The notes under the pieces are model-generated. The model worked only from the letters and a program-made list of their open reading frames with translations. It did no database searches and was not told where the DNA came from. DNA of 64,000 nucleotides, from contig JBJORA010000074.1 in assembly GCA_046049675.1 (NCBI GenBank), positions 34,524 through 98,523 of the forward strand. The letters are read 5' to 3'. Position numbers and translations under genes: made by a program. This document shows positions 42,928-51,220 of the stretch, piece after piece; position 1 is the stretch's first letter, and every line of letters starts with the position of its first letter. This DNA comes from CAIXQW01 sp046049675 (GTDB lineage: Bacteria > Bacteroidota > Bacteroidia > Chitinophagales > Chitinophagaceae).

Positions 42928-44235
42928 TTAATGCGATTTAATGTATTGCTCAAGCACATCTACAATATAATCGTAGTGGCTTTCTTGCAAGCCAGGCCAT
43001 ACACCAAGCCAAAATGCATCGTTCATCAATTTGTCGGTATTGTTCAAATCGCCAACAACACGATGGTTGATATTGGTATAGGCAGGTTGCTTTAGCAGAT
43101 TACCGCCAAACAACAAACGGGTGCCAATTTTATTTGCCTCTAAATGTGCAACAAGTTTATTACGATCAATTGGACTGCCATCGCGCACTGTAGCCAAAAA
43201 GCCAAACCAACTTGGGTTGCTATTTGCTGTAGCTGTTGGCAAAATAAAATGCTCTTCTAAGTGGCGTAGTTTTGCATGAAGCAATGCGTGATTTTCGCGG
43301 CGGCGTGCAATAAATTTCTCTGCTTTTTGTAATTGCTGTAAGCCTATTGCAGCTTGTATATCTGTACTCTTTAAGTTGAAACCAATATGGCTATAAATAT
43401 ACTTATGGTCATAGCCGCAAGGCAATTCGCCTAGTTGCCAATCAAATCTTTTCTTACACGTATTATCAACACCGGGCTCGCAGTAGCAATCACGACCCCA
43501 ATCGCGGAAGCTCTTTACAATCATCAGTAAGCGCTTATCGTTTACCATTACTGCACCGCCTTCGCCAGTTGTAATATGGTGGGCTGGATAAAAACTTACC
43601 GTGCTCATATGGCCAAAACTGCCTGTTTTCTTGCCGTGATATTCGGCGCCCATACTATCGCAATCGTCTTCTATCAACCACAGGTCGTGTTTTTTTACAA
43701 CCTCCATTACAGCATCCAGATTAAACGGATTGCCGAGTGTATGTGCAATAAAAATAGCTTTCGTCTTTGGCGTAATGGCTTCTTCTAGTTTGCTTACATC
43801 AACATTATGCGTTGCAATATCCATGTCTAAAAACACAGGCACACAACCATATTGTAAAATAGGATTTATGGTTGTTGGAAAACCTGCTGCAACTGTTATT
43901 ACTTCGTCGCCGGGCTTAATTTGTTTGTCGCCAAGCCTTGGAGAAGTCAATGAATAAAACGCAAGCAAATTTGCGCTACTGCCGCTATTAACCATTTCGG
44001 CACTGATAGAACCAAAAAAGTTTTTGATGGCACGCTCAAACTTTGGCGAAATTTTGCCAGAGGTCAACCAGCCATCCATCACCGCATCTACACCAGCGAG
44101 CAGATCGTCGGCATCAAGTACTTTTCCGGTAACGGGTATATAATGTTCACCAGCAATAATTTGCTGTGTTGTTTTTGCTGTGGCAATGTCGCGCAGTTGT
44201 GCAACAAGACTCTCTGGTAAATTTTGAAACTCCAT
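42928..44235 (-). CDS. rfbH: CDP-6-deoxy-hexulose-3-dehydrase (E1, RfbH/DdhC type)
   Basis: E1 is a PMP- and [2Fe-2S]-dependent enzyme that removes the 3-OH of CDP-4-keto-6-deoxyglucose on the way to 3,6-dideoxyhexoses of O-antigens. 435 residues. The aminotransferase lysine is replaced by His: SFYPAHHITTGEGG puts His at residue 220, the position known in Yersinia E1. The cluster motif C-x57-C-x-C-x7-C is fully present (EDDC ... DCYCEPGVDNTC). That combination makes the call firm. No E3 reductase, CDP-glucose dehydratase or other O-antigen gene is near, so it stands alone here. Confidence 0.94.
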   Translation of the reverse strand: MEFQNLPESLVAQLRDIATAKTTQQIIAGEHYIPVTGKVLDADDLLAGVDAVMDGWLTSGKISPKFERAIKNFFGSISAEMVNSGSSANLLAFYSLTSPRLGDKQIKPGDEVITVAAGFPTTINPILQYGCVPVFLDMDIATHNVDVSKLEEAITPKTKAIFIAHTLGNPFNLDAVMEVVKKHDLWLIEDDCDSMGAEYHGKKTGSFGHMSTVSFYPAHHITTGEGGAVMVNDKRLLMIVKSFRDWGRDCYCEPGVDNTCKKRFDWQLGELPCGYDHKYIYSHIGFNLKSTDIQAAIGLQQLQKAEKFIARRRENHALLHAKLRHLEEHFILPTATANSNPSWFGFLATVRDGSPIDRNKLVAHLEANKIGTRLLFGGNLLKQPAYTNINHRVVGDLNNTDKLMNDAFWLGVWPGLQESHYDYIVDVLEQYIKSH

Positions 44236-44314
44236 GTAATAATTACGAAAGCAGCTGCTAAAGGTAAAGCTAATCGCTGTGCAATTTGCTTGATATTATG
44301 CCAAAGCCTATTGC

Positions 44315-45040
44315 CTATAAGTTAAGTGTGGAAAATAAATCCAAGTGGGCAGCATCTTCCACGTTGTATTCGCCAATTTTTGTACGCCTTAATGCGCTCA
44401 AATATGCGCCAACGCCGAGTTTCTGGCCAAAGTCGTGGGCTAGGCTTCTGATGTAGGTGCCACTACTGCAATGCACTCTAAAGTCAATTTCTGGCAAACG
44501 AATGGCTGTAATTTCAAAAGCATAAATGGTAATATGCCTCACTTTTAATTCCACAGGCTTGCCAGCGCGGGCCAATTCGTAGGCGCGTCTGCCATCTACC
44601 TTGGCGGCACTATGGGCAGGCGGATATTGTTGAATTGCACCTACAAAAGTTTGGCGGGCCTGTTCAATCATTTCGTTAGAAATATTGTCATAGGCACAAT
44701 GCTGCTCGGGCGCACTTTCTAAATCGTAGGTAGGTGTTTGCGCACCAATAGTAAAAGTGCCCGTGTATTCCTTGTCTAGTCCAAGCAGGCTACTTAGTTT
44801 TTTTGTCCATTTACCTGTGCACACAATAAGTAAGCCGCTTGCCAAAGGATCTAGTGTGCCGCTGTGGCCAATTTTTGGCTTTTTGAGTGCATACTTTACT
44901 TTATTGATTGCTTGGAAGCTAGTAAAGGTCAATGGTTTATCGAGCAACAATAATGTACCGCTTGCTAATAGTTCTTTGTTGAGTAAACTGGGGTCCGTTG
45001 CTTGCGGCAAAGCTTCTTGTGGTATGATAGTGTCGCTCAA
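44315..45040 (-). CDS. truB: tRNA pseudouridine(55) synthase TruB
   Basis: TruB makes pseudouridine 55 in the T-loop of tRNAs. Motifs: LLLDKPLTFTSFQAINKV, the catalytic Asp in GHSGTLDPLASGLLIVC, and YEL...LKVRHITIYAFEI with CSSGTYIRSLAHDFG. No ATG occurs before the conserved region. The frame opens at a GTG at 45103, but a good -7 box (TAGCTTTG) lies inside that extension, so I prefer the TTG at 45040 (241 residues); the exact start is uncertain and could be a later TTG. Confidence 0.93.
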   Translation of the reverse strand: MSDTIIPQEALPQATDPSLLNKELLASGTLLLLDKPLTFTSFQAINKVKYALKKPKIGHSGTLDPLASGLLIVCTGKWTKKLSSLLGLDKEYTGTFTIGAQTPTYDLESAPEQHCAYDNISNEMIEQARQTFVGAIQQYPPAHSAAKVDGRRAYELARAGKPVELKVRHITIYAFEITAIRLPEIDFRVHCSSGTYIRSLAHDFGQKLGVGAYLSALRRTKIGEYNVEDAAHLDLFSTLNL

Positions 45041-45066
45041 AACGCTTGGGTAGAAATGATGTGGTG

Positions 45067-45074
45067 CAAAGCTA
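45067..45074 (-). promoter_or_regulatory. Putative -7 box (TAGCTTTG) of truB
   Basis: Exact TAnnTTTG match on the minus strand, 26 nt before the proposed TTG start; it argues against the GTG at 45103. Confidence 0.45.
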
Positions 45075-45126
45075 GGGTAAATAGTACAATGGAAATCGCA
45101 CACGAATTGTGATTGTGGTTGAGCGT

Positions 45127-45190
45127 GGGTTTGAGTGCGCTTAAACCCAATGGTCGCAAAGTTTTTCGCCGAGGTCGCAGAGAATTTTCG
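45127..45190. repeat. Hairpin with UNCG-type loop plus GGTCGCA direct repeats
   Basis: GGGTTTGAG-TGCG-CTTAAACCC (45127-45148) pairs over 9 bp with one G-T pair and a TGCG loop. Right after it GGTCGCAAAG (45152-45161) and GGTCGCAGAG (45173-45182) repeat. No T-tract follows on either strand. It looks like a dispersed intergenic repeat of the kind seen in Bacteroidota genomes; family not identified. Confidence 0.45.
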
Positions 45191-45217
45191 TTTTAAATAT
45201 CTTTTTGATTTACGAAA

Positions 45218-45829
45218 CTACGGCACCACGCGCCAGCAATAATACCCTGCTTTTGCGGAATCCAAATAGTTGCAATAGGTTTCATAGTCGGGATGTACTG
45301 ACTCTGCTATTGCTCTATGTGTATTTACTACAGAAAATCTAGTAAAACATGATATTGTAGTAACCTTTTTAGTGCCTGCGATTGCCTCAATGTACTCTTG
45401 TTGAGGCGCAATATTTGCGAAATATACGCCTGTATCTTTGGCAATAAAGTAGTCGCGATAGGGCAGCTTGTTAAAGTCAAACTGAGACTTACTTTTATAG
45501 CCTTCAGCGTTACCGTAAACGAAGCCAGAATACGGAAAAAATGTTTTAATACCATTACCGCCTATTGTGCCACTGTAATCATACTTTGTTAGAGCAATAC
45601 TACGTGTGTAATTGAGTGACAAATAGTCAATGCTCTCATTTTGAGATGTTAAAATTGGCTTTGGGACATTTATGCTAAATATTAATGTGTCACCAATATG
45701 TATTTCAGCATTGGTATCACTGACATAAATAGTGTTTGTGTAATAACCTTTTGCTTCAGTGTAATTGTATCGTTTTTCGCAGCAGCAGAAAAGTAGCATG
45801 CATAATGCTATGGTAAATTCGCGTCTCAT
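45218..45829 (-). CDS. Lipoprotein of unknown function
   Basis: 203 residues. The signal M-R-R-E-F-T-I-A-L-C-M-L-L-F-C-C-C ends in a Cys triplet; lipidation at one of residues 15-17 is likely. The mature part is beta-rich with many Tyr (YNYTEAKGYYTNTIYVSDTNAEIHIGDTLIFSINVP, LPYRDYFIAKDTGVYF) and has Cys residues in a C-terminal YCNYLDSAKAGYYCW segment. Not recognised as a known family. The start is preceded by GAAGGAG, a Shine-Dalgarno rare in this window. Confidence 0.7.
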   Translation of the reverse strand: MRREFTIALCMLLFCCCEKRYNYTEAKGYYTNTIYVSDTNAEIHIGDTLIFSINVPKPILTSQNESIDYLSLNYTRSIALTKYDYSGTIGGNGIKTFFPYSGFVYGNAEGYKSKSQFDFNKLPYRDYFIAKDTGVYFANIAPQQEYIEAIAGTKKVTTISCFTRFSVVNTHRAIAESVHPDYETYCNYLDSAKAGYYCWRVVP

Positions 45830-45997
45830 TATTCTCCTTCATTTCTTGCAAGCACTTAACCTAAAGATGCTGTACTAGTTGGATAATACAAAGTAAGCAT
45901 GTTATTTTGATATGCCCAATTTTGTACTCTTACACCCTACAACATCATCAAATCTTATCAATACAAAAGCTTTTTGCTTGCTACCTTAGCAGCATCA

Positions 45998-47056
45998 GTG
46001 AGTATAAATTTTAAGCAAACCACACCGTTCGTAATTGCAGGACCTTGCAGTGCAGAAACGCGCGAACAAGTGTTGGCGGTGGCAGAAGGTATTAGCGGCG
46101 GTCATGTACATATGATGCGCGCAGGTGTATGGAAGCCACGCACTAAGCCAGGCGGATTTGAAGGCGTTGGTGCACTAGCCTTGCCTTGGTTGCAAGAAGC
46201 AAAGCAAATGAGTGGTTTGCCGATTTGCATAGAAGTGGCCACGCCGCAGCAAATTGAATTGGCCTTACAGCATAATATAGATTGTTTGTGGCTTGGTGCA
46301 CGCACTACTGTTAGTCCGTTTGTAGTGCAAGAATTAGCAGAAGTGCTGCGAGGCACAAAGCTGCCGATTATGGTTAAGAATCCTGTAAACCCCGACGTAG
46401 ATTTATGGCAAGGTGCAATAGAACGTTTATATGCTTGCGGTATAGAAAATATTGCTGCCATACATCGTGGTTTTAGCACTTACGATAAAGCGAGTAAGTA
46501 TCGCAATAAGCCGATGTGGAGTTTGCCCATAGAATTGCGCAGACGTATGCCAGATTTGCCTATCATTTGCGACCCAAGTCATATTACTGGCAATAGAGAA
46601 TTGGTAGCTATGGTTAGTCAACGTGCTATGGATTTGCATTTTGATGGCTTAATGATAGAAACGCATATCAACCCGGAGGCGGCTTGGAGCGATGCAGCAC
46701 AACAAATTACGCCCGCAGTTTTGAAAGAGCTGCTCAGCAATTTGCGATTAGCAAAACCAGACCTCGCTAGCAATGATGCACAACTAATGCTTGAAGATTT
46801 GCGCCAGCAAGTGGATAGTTTAGATGCCGAACTTGTTGATATAATTGCGCGTCGAATGCGTATAGTGCAAGGCATTGCAGATGTTAAGAAAGCTGATAAT
46901 ATTAGCGTATATCAGCCAGATAGGTGGCAGCAAATCATCAACTTACGCAGCGCACAAGGGCAAAAGTTAGACCTTGAAGAAGCCTTTATTCTCAAGCTTT
47001 TTGAAGTGATACATGACAAAAGTATTCGTACGCAGTTTAAGCGTATGGCAGAGTAA
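45998..47056 (+). CDS. aroA(G): Bifunctional DAHP synthase / chorismate mutase
   Basis: Joins phosphoenolpyruvate and erythrose-4-phosphate to DAHP, the first step of aromatic amino acid synthesis, and carries a chorismate mutase domain. Residues 1-260 are a KdsA-like (type I beta) DAHP synthase: FVIAGPCSAETREQ, RAGVWKPRTKPGGFEG, MVKNPVNPD, AIHRGF and ICDPSHITGNR. Residues ~270-350 are an AroQ-type mutase (LEDLRQQVDSLDAELVDIIARRMRIVQGIADVKK). The frame opens at a TTG (45974), but the GTG at 45998 (M-S-I-N-F) sits after a TACCTTAG box and fits the family better. Domain order synthase-mutase is the Bacteroidota type and may give prephenate feedback control. Confidence 0.93.
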   Translation: MSINFKQTTPFVIAGPCSAETREQVLAVAEGISGGHVHMMRAGVWKPRTKPGGFEGVGALALPWLQEAKQMSGLPICIEVATPQQIELALQHNIDCLWLGARTTVSPFVVQELAEVLRGTKLPIMVKNPVNPDVDLWQGAIERLYACGIENIAAIHRGFSTYDKASKYRNKPMWSLPIELRRRMPDLPIICDPSHITGNRELVAMVSQRAMDLHFDGLMIETHINPEAAWSDAAQQITPAVLKELLSNLRLAKPDLASNDAQLMLEDLRQQVDSLDAELVDIIARRMRIVQGIADVKKADNISVYQPDRWQQIINLRSAQGQKLDLEEAFILKLFEVIHDKSIRTQFKRMAE

Positions 47057-47077
47057 CAAAAACACTATAGTTTTCGT

Positions 47078-47085
47078 TATCTTCG
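47078..47085 (+). promoter_or_regulatory. Putative -7 box (TATCTTCG) before the ComA-like gene
   Basis: Identical to the box before ruvA; it ends 9 nt before the ATG at 47095. It may provide a second promoter inside the aro cluster. Confidence 0.4.
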
Positions 47086-47094
47086 CCGCGAGTT

Positions 47095-47859
47095 ATGAAT
47101 TTCAATCTTAAGCATATACCAGAACGCACAAGTCAACCACGCAGCTATGGCCTTACCATGGTGATGGACAAGGGGCTAAGCGTACAAGAAGTAAAAAACT
47201 TTTTAAGCATTGGCGCACAGCATACCGATTTAGTAAAATTAGGTTTTGGTACTGCATTTGTTACGCCGAATTTAGAAGAAAAAATCCAAGTTTATGCTGA
47301 TGCAGGCATGCCACTATATTTTGGTGGCACTTTGTTTGAAGCATTTGTAATTCGTGGTCAGTTTGATGACTATGTTAGCTTGCTGCGTCGTTTTAATGTA
47401 AAGTATGTAGAAGTAAGCGACGGTAGTATCGAAATACCGCACACGGAAAAATGTGGCTATATAGAAAAGTTAGCTAAAGAATTTTCTGTGTTGAGTGAGG
47501 TTGGTAGTAAAGATGCTGCACATATTATTCCACCATACAAGTGGATTGAATTGATGAAGGCCGAATTGGAAGCTGGTAGTTCTTATGTGATTGCAGAAGC
47601 ACGCGAGGCTGGTAATGTTGGTATTTATCGTGGCAGCGGAGAGGTGCGTGAAGGACTTGTACAAGAAATTCTAACCGTTATTCCAAAAGAAAAAATTATT
47701 TGGGAAGCACCGCAAAAAGCGCAGCAGTTATACTTCTTGGATTTACTTGATTGCAATGTGAATCTTGGTAATATCGCGCCACACGAAATCGTTGCATTAG
47801 AAGCGATGCGCATTGGTTTGCGTGGTGATAGCTTCTATTTCTATCTTCCTAAAAAGTAG
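47095..47859 (+). CDS. comA: Phosphosulfolactate synthase (ComA family)
   Basis: The family adds sulfite to phosphoenolpyruvate to give (2R)-phospho-3-sulfolactate, first described in coenzyme M synthesis of methanogens. 254 residues with the family start PERTSQPRSYGLTMVMDKGLSVQEV, then DLVKLGFGTAFV, YFGGTLFEAFVI, EVSDGSIEI, SEVGSKD and EAREAGNVGIYR. Bacteroidota do not make coenzyme M, so the product may feed sulfolactate or cysteate and sulfonolipid synthesis; that is inference. Lies 38 bp after the DAHP synthase gene and 7 bp before aroE. Confidence 0.88.
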   Translation: MNFNLKHIPERTSQPRSYGLTMVMDKGLSVQEVKNFLSIGAQHTDLVKLGFGTAFVTPNLEEKIQVYADAGMPLYFGGTLFEAFVIRGQFDDYVSLLRRFNVKYVEVSDGSIEIPHTEKCGYIEKLAKEFSVLSEVGSKDAAHIIPPYKWIELMKAELEAGSSYVIAEAREAGNVGIYRGSGEVREGLVQEILTVIPKEKIIWEAPQKAQQLYFLDLLDCNVNLGNIAPHEIVALEAMRIGLRGDSFYFYLPKK

Positions 47860-47866
47860 AAAATAC

Positions 47867-48592
47867 ATGCGCACCAAGTATGGCCTTATTGGCGCAAGTT
47901 TGGCGCATAGCTTTAGTAAAAAATACTTTACAGAAAAATTTGCAGCATTAGATGTTGATGCTGTGTACGACAACTATGAGTTGCAAGCTGCTGAGTTGAA
48001 GGATTTTTTGGTTAGCACTGATTGCAACTTTTTCAATGTGACGATTCCGTATAAGCAAACTATTTTTTCGCTTGTACAGATGCCAGATGAAATTGCCAAA
48101 TCTGTACAAGCATGCAATTGCATCAAGCGCGTAGATGGGTTGTGGCATGCAACGAATACAGATGCTATTGCGCTAGAACAGATTTTAAGTGGCTATCAAT
48201 TGCAAGAAGGAACGCGAGCGCTTATTTGTGGCACAGGCGGTGCGAGTGCTGCTGTGCAATATGCCTGTAAGCAAGTGGGTATTCCGTTTATTTTAGTAAG
48301 TAGAAGGCAAGCTTTGGGTACTATTTTGTACGATGATGTAAGCGAGCAATTATTAGCTAAATATCAATTGATTATCAATACAACGCCGCTTGGTATGTAT
48401 CCTAATACTGGCGCAGCGCCACCTTTGCCGTATGCTGCCGTAAGTGCAAAGCACACTGTACTTGATTTGGTTTATAACCCCGAAAGCACCTTGTTTTTGC
48501 AAAAATGTGCGCAACAAGGTGCTAGGGTGGAGAATGGTATAAATATGCTTAAACTACAAGCAGAAGCAAGCTGGCAGTATTGGCTGTCGTAA
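47867..48592 (+). CDS. aroE: Shikimate dehydrogenase
   Basis: Reduces 3-dehydroshikimate to shikimate with NADPH. The frame opens earlier inside the ComA-like gene, but the ATG at 47867 gives the expected N-terminus M-R-T-K-Y-G-L-I-G-A-S-L-A-H-S-F-S. 241 residues. Motifs: NVTIPYKQ (catalytic Lys), NTDAIA, GTGGASAAVQYA (nucleotide binding), INTTPLGMYP and ENGINMLKLQAEASW. It shares a pathway with the DAHP synthase two genes upstream, supporting one aromatic operon. Ends 4 bp from the convergent PspC gene. Confidence 0.95.
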   Translation: MRTKYGLIGASLAHSFSKKYFTEKFAALDVDAVYDNYELQAAELKDFLVSTDCNFFNVTIPYKQTIFSLVQMPDEIAKSVQACNCIKRVDGLWHATNTDAIALEQILSGYQLQEGTRALICGTGGASAAVQYACKQVGIPFILVSRRQALGTILYDDVSEQLLAKYQLIINTTPLGMYPNTGAAPPLPYAAVSAKHTVLDLVYNPESTLFLQKCAQQGARVENGINMLKLQAEASWQYWLS

Positions 48593-48596
48593 TTAC

Positions 48597-50669
48597 TTAC
48601 AATGTATCGCTAAGACCTTGCTGCTTTCTATCTATCACTTGTTGCGCTTTTTCAAACGTTTTGTTTTGTAAGTCACGCAAGGCATCATTTATTTTTTGTA
48701 CTTCTGCTTTTGCAGCATTCAACTCTTCTTGTGCTTCTCTTACATCATTACTATCTACATCTATCTTAATGTCGTTGAGTGCATTATTCAAGTCGTTTTG
48801 TGCTTCGTTTAAATCTTCTTGTGCATCGCGCAAACTTTCTTCAATATCAGAACGTGCATCGTTAATGTCGCCGCTGATGTTGATATTGTCGTTGTCTTTA
48901 TCAAAGTTTGTTTTGCCAACTTCTACTAGTTTGCCATTGCGCATTTCATAAACAGTGTTGTATTCTAAACTGCCTAAGCGGTTATCATTTTTGATAATCT
49001 CTATGCCAAAAATATTTGTGCGGCCATTATTGCGAACAAGCATGGCTAGGGCTTCGTCGCTAAAAACAATTCGCTTGCCTTCAGGTATATCTAGCTTTAT
49101 CTCGGCTACTTGCGCTCTAAACAAATTGCCACGTTTGATGCTGTAGAAATACGGTATTTGCAGTACAGAGTCGCTAAGGTTTACACTGTATTGTGCCGAT
49201 TTGGCGTTGCGTAGTGCATCCGTTGTATCATAACCGTAGGCATTGGTAAAAGTGTTGATATGGAAGTTATTGTCTGTACTTGAAACAATATTCAAAGTTA
49301 TAAGTGGCGTTACGATGCTATCGTTGATAAAGCCATAGCTAAGATCAAAAAAGCTGAAATGCTTATTGTGGTTTTCAAATTCAAAATCTGTGCGATCTAT
49401 GTACAAGACTTGTTTGTTGTAGCTGTCAATTGTTTGAATTGGAGCACTTGTGGCTTTAGCACTAAAATCGCTTTTAATAATGCTTATTAAAAAGATTAGG
49501 CATAGCCAACCTGCGGCCCAAGCCAATCCCAAATTCTTTAGCATACTGCCAATTTCATTGCGCTTGCCTGCAATAACTTTTGCTATAATATAAATGATGG
49601 CAAACAATGGAACACCTGCTAACAATGCCCAACTTGCAATGGCAAAAATGGTTTGAGTACCATCGCGGAAGAGGTAATCTGCAATGAGTGTCAATGATCC
49701 AAAGCCAAAGAATAAGCCACTAAATACTGCACCAAAAATCACGAGCAAGAAAGCAGCAAATAGCCAAGCAAAAATTTTGAATGCCGTGCTGATTATGCCA
49801 ACGCAGCCGCTTGATTGCTGTACTTGGGCAGGCATGGCTGCACCTAGTTTTTGGTTTTGTAAATTTTGTGCATTTGGCTCTATGCCTTGCATTTGCAAGC
49901 GATCGCTTGCGGTACTAGCTTTGGGCATGATAAGCCACAGTAGTAAATACAATAGTACAAGCGAGCCACTAATATGTATGGTTTGATTAAGTATGCCGGG
50001 TACACTTAGGATTACAGTTGCAACTACAGCCGTAAGCCTCACGCCAGATACATCTACGTTGATGTACTTTGCAATGCCTGCACATACACCGCCAATAACT
50101 TTGTTAGTTGTGTCGCGCATTAATCGTTTGCTCAGGTAGATTGCATCTACAGATTTAGGCACAATGATTGAGAATAAAACATACAGTACTATACCTATGC
50201 CGAACGGTGCTAGAAATACTGTAGCTAAACGTACCCATACAGGGTCAATATGTAAGTAGCGTGCAACACCAGCGCATAAACCAGTAAGAATTTTTTCGTG
50301 TTCGCTGCGTGTAAGTTTTTGTTTGCCGGCATTTTGCAAATTGCTGTAAGTGCCACTGTTTGCAGCGCTTTGGTTAGCCGTATTACTTGCCGTGGTAGCT
50401 TCTTCTGCTATACCTAATTCTTCTAAAGTGCCAATACGCGTAATAATTTCACGTACGTCAGCATTGGTAATGCTTGCTGCGCCTGTTCGCAATTTTGCAT
50501 TCATGATATCACTGATGCGTAGTTCTATATCCGCATAAATTTCGTCGCCGCTTTCTTCTTTAGCAAAATGCTTCTTTAGCTGCTGCAAGTATTGCGATAG
50601 TTGCGCATGTGCATCAATATCCATGATGATGATGCGTTGGCCAATATTGATATTAATTGTTGTGTTCAT
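48597..50669 (-). CDS. PspC domain membrane protein with C-terminal coiled coil
   Basis: 690 residues. The N-terminus (NTTININIGQRIIIMDIDAHAQLSQYLQQLKKHF) is the standard start of Bacteroidota PspC proteins. Two PspC domains follow (about 117-172 and 182-252: KILTGLCAGVARYLHIDPVWVRLATVFLAP and KVIGGVCAGIAKYINVDVSGVRLTAVVATV), each with a membrane helix, then further membrane segments (about 290-400). The C-terminal third is extracytoplasmic beta sequence ending in a heptad coiled coil (SLRDAQEDLNEAQNDLNNAL). PspC proteins sense or respond to envelope stress; the precise ligand is unknown. Preceded by its probable PadR regulator with an 18-bp gap. Confidence 0.87.
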   Translation of the reverse strand: MNTTININIGQRIIIMDIDAHAQLSQYLQQLKKHFAKEESGDEIYADIELRISDIMNAKLRTGAASITNADVREIITRIGTLEELGIAEEATTASNTANQSAANSGTYSNLQNAGKQKLTRSEHEKILTGLCAGVARYLHIDPVWVRLATVFLAPFGIGIVLYVLFSIIVPKSVDAIYLSKRLMRDTTNKVIGGVCAGIAKYINVDVSGVRLTAVVATVILSVPGILNQTIHISGSLVLLYLLLWLIMPKASTASDRLQMQGIEPNAQNLQNQKLGAAMPAQVQQSSGCVGIISTAFKIFAWLFAAFLLVIFGAVFSGLFFGFGSLTLIADYLFRDGTQTIFAIASWALLAGVPLFAIIYIIAKVIAGKRNEIGSMLKNLGLAWAAGWLCLIFLISIIKSDFSAKATSAPIQTIDSYNKQVLYIDRTDFEFENHNKHFSFFDLSYGFINDSIVTPLITLNIVSSTDNNFHINTFTNAYGYDTTDALRNAKSAQYSVNLSDSVLQIPYFYSIKRGNLFRAQVAEIKLDIPEGKRIVFSDEALAMLVRNNGRTNIFGIEIIKNDNRLGSLEYNTVYEMRNGKLVEVGKTNFDKDNDNINISGDINDARSDIEESLRDAQEDLNEAQNDLNNALNDIKIDVDSNDVREAQEELNAAKAEVQKINDALRDLQNKTFEKAQQVIDRKQQGLSDTL

Positions 50670-50687
50670 TTTAATATGACGGTTTTG

Positions 50688-51023
50688 TTAGATTTTTTTT
50701 GTTATTGTGTTGACGCTTTTTACAAGTTGCTGCCAGCTTTCTAGCATAGATTTTAGTTGCTGCTTGCCATCTTTTGTAAGACTAAAATATTTGCGCGGAG
50801 GCCCTTCGCTGCTTTCTACCCAACGATAAGTAAGCAAATTGGCATTTTTTAACCTTGTAAGCATTGGGTATAGTGTTCCTTCTGGTGTATGCAGGTCGGC
50901 TTCGCGCAAAAGCTCTACGAGGTCGCTTGGGTAAGCCTCTTGTTGCGCCAACATGCTAAGGATGCACAATTCTAGCACACCTTTTTTCATTTGGCTTTTG
51001 GTATTATCGGCTTGATCGCTCAT
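50688..51023 (-). CDS. PadR-family transcriptional regulator
   Basis: Start chosen at the ATG giving M-S-D-Q-A-D-N (111 residues), 12 codons inside the open frame. Winged-helix PadR signature: GVLELCILSMLAQQEAYPSDLVELL, EGTLYPMLTRLKNANLLTYRW and GPPRKYFSLTKDGKQQL. PadR proteins are repressors that respond to phenolics or envelope-active compounds. The 18-bp distance to the PspC gene suggests that it controls this operon, including itself. Divergent from the hybrid kinase gene. Confidence 0.92.
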   Translation of the reverse strand: MSDQADNTKSQMKKGVLELCILSMLAQQEAYPSDLVELLREADLHTPEGTLYPMLTRLKNANLLTYRWVESSEGPPRKYFSLTKDGKQQLKSMLESWQQLVKSVNTITKKI

Positions 51024-51220
51024 GTTGTTTTGTGTTACTTGAAGTAATTGATAGTGCAAAGATGTGTGAAATTTTCAGTACTATGCATTACAAAGTACCT
51101 GATTTGGCCTAATTCGTCGGTTAGTGGCGAAAAATAGTCGGTAATTGGCTCCAGCACTGCTCGTATGATTCAAGCAACAATTCATCAATGCTGTACAATG
51201 TTTATCTTTACAGCTATTAC

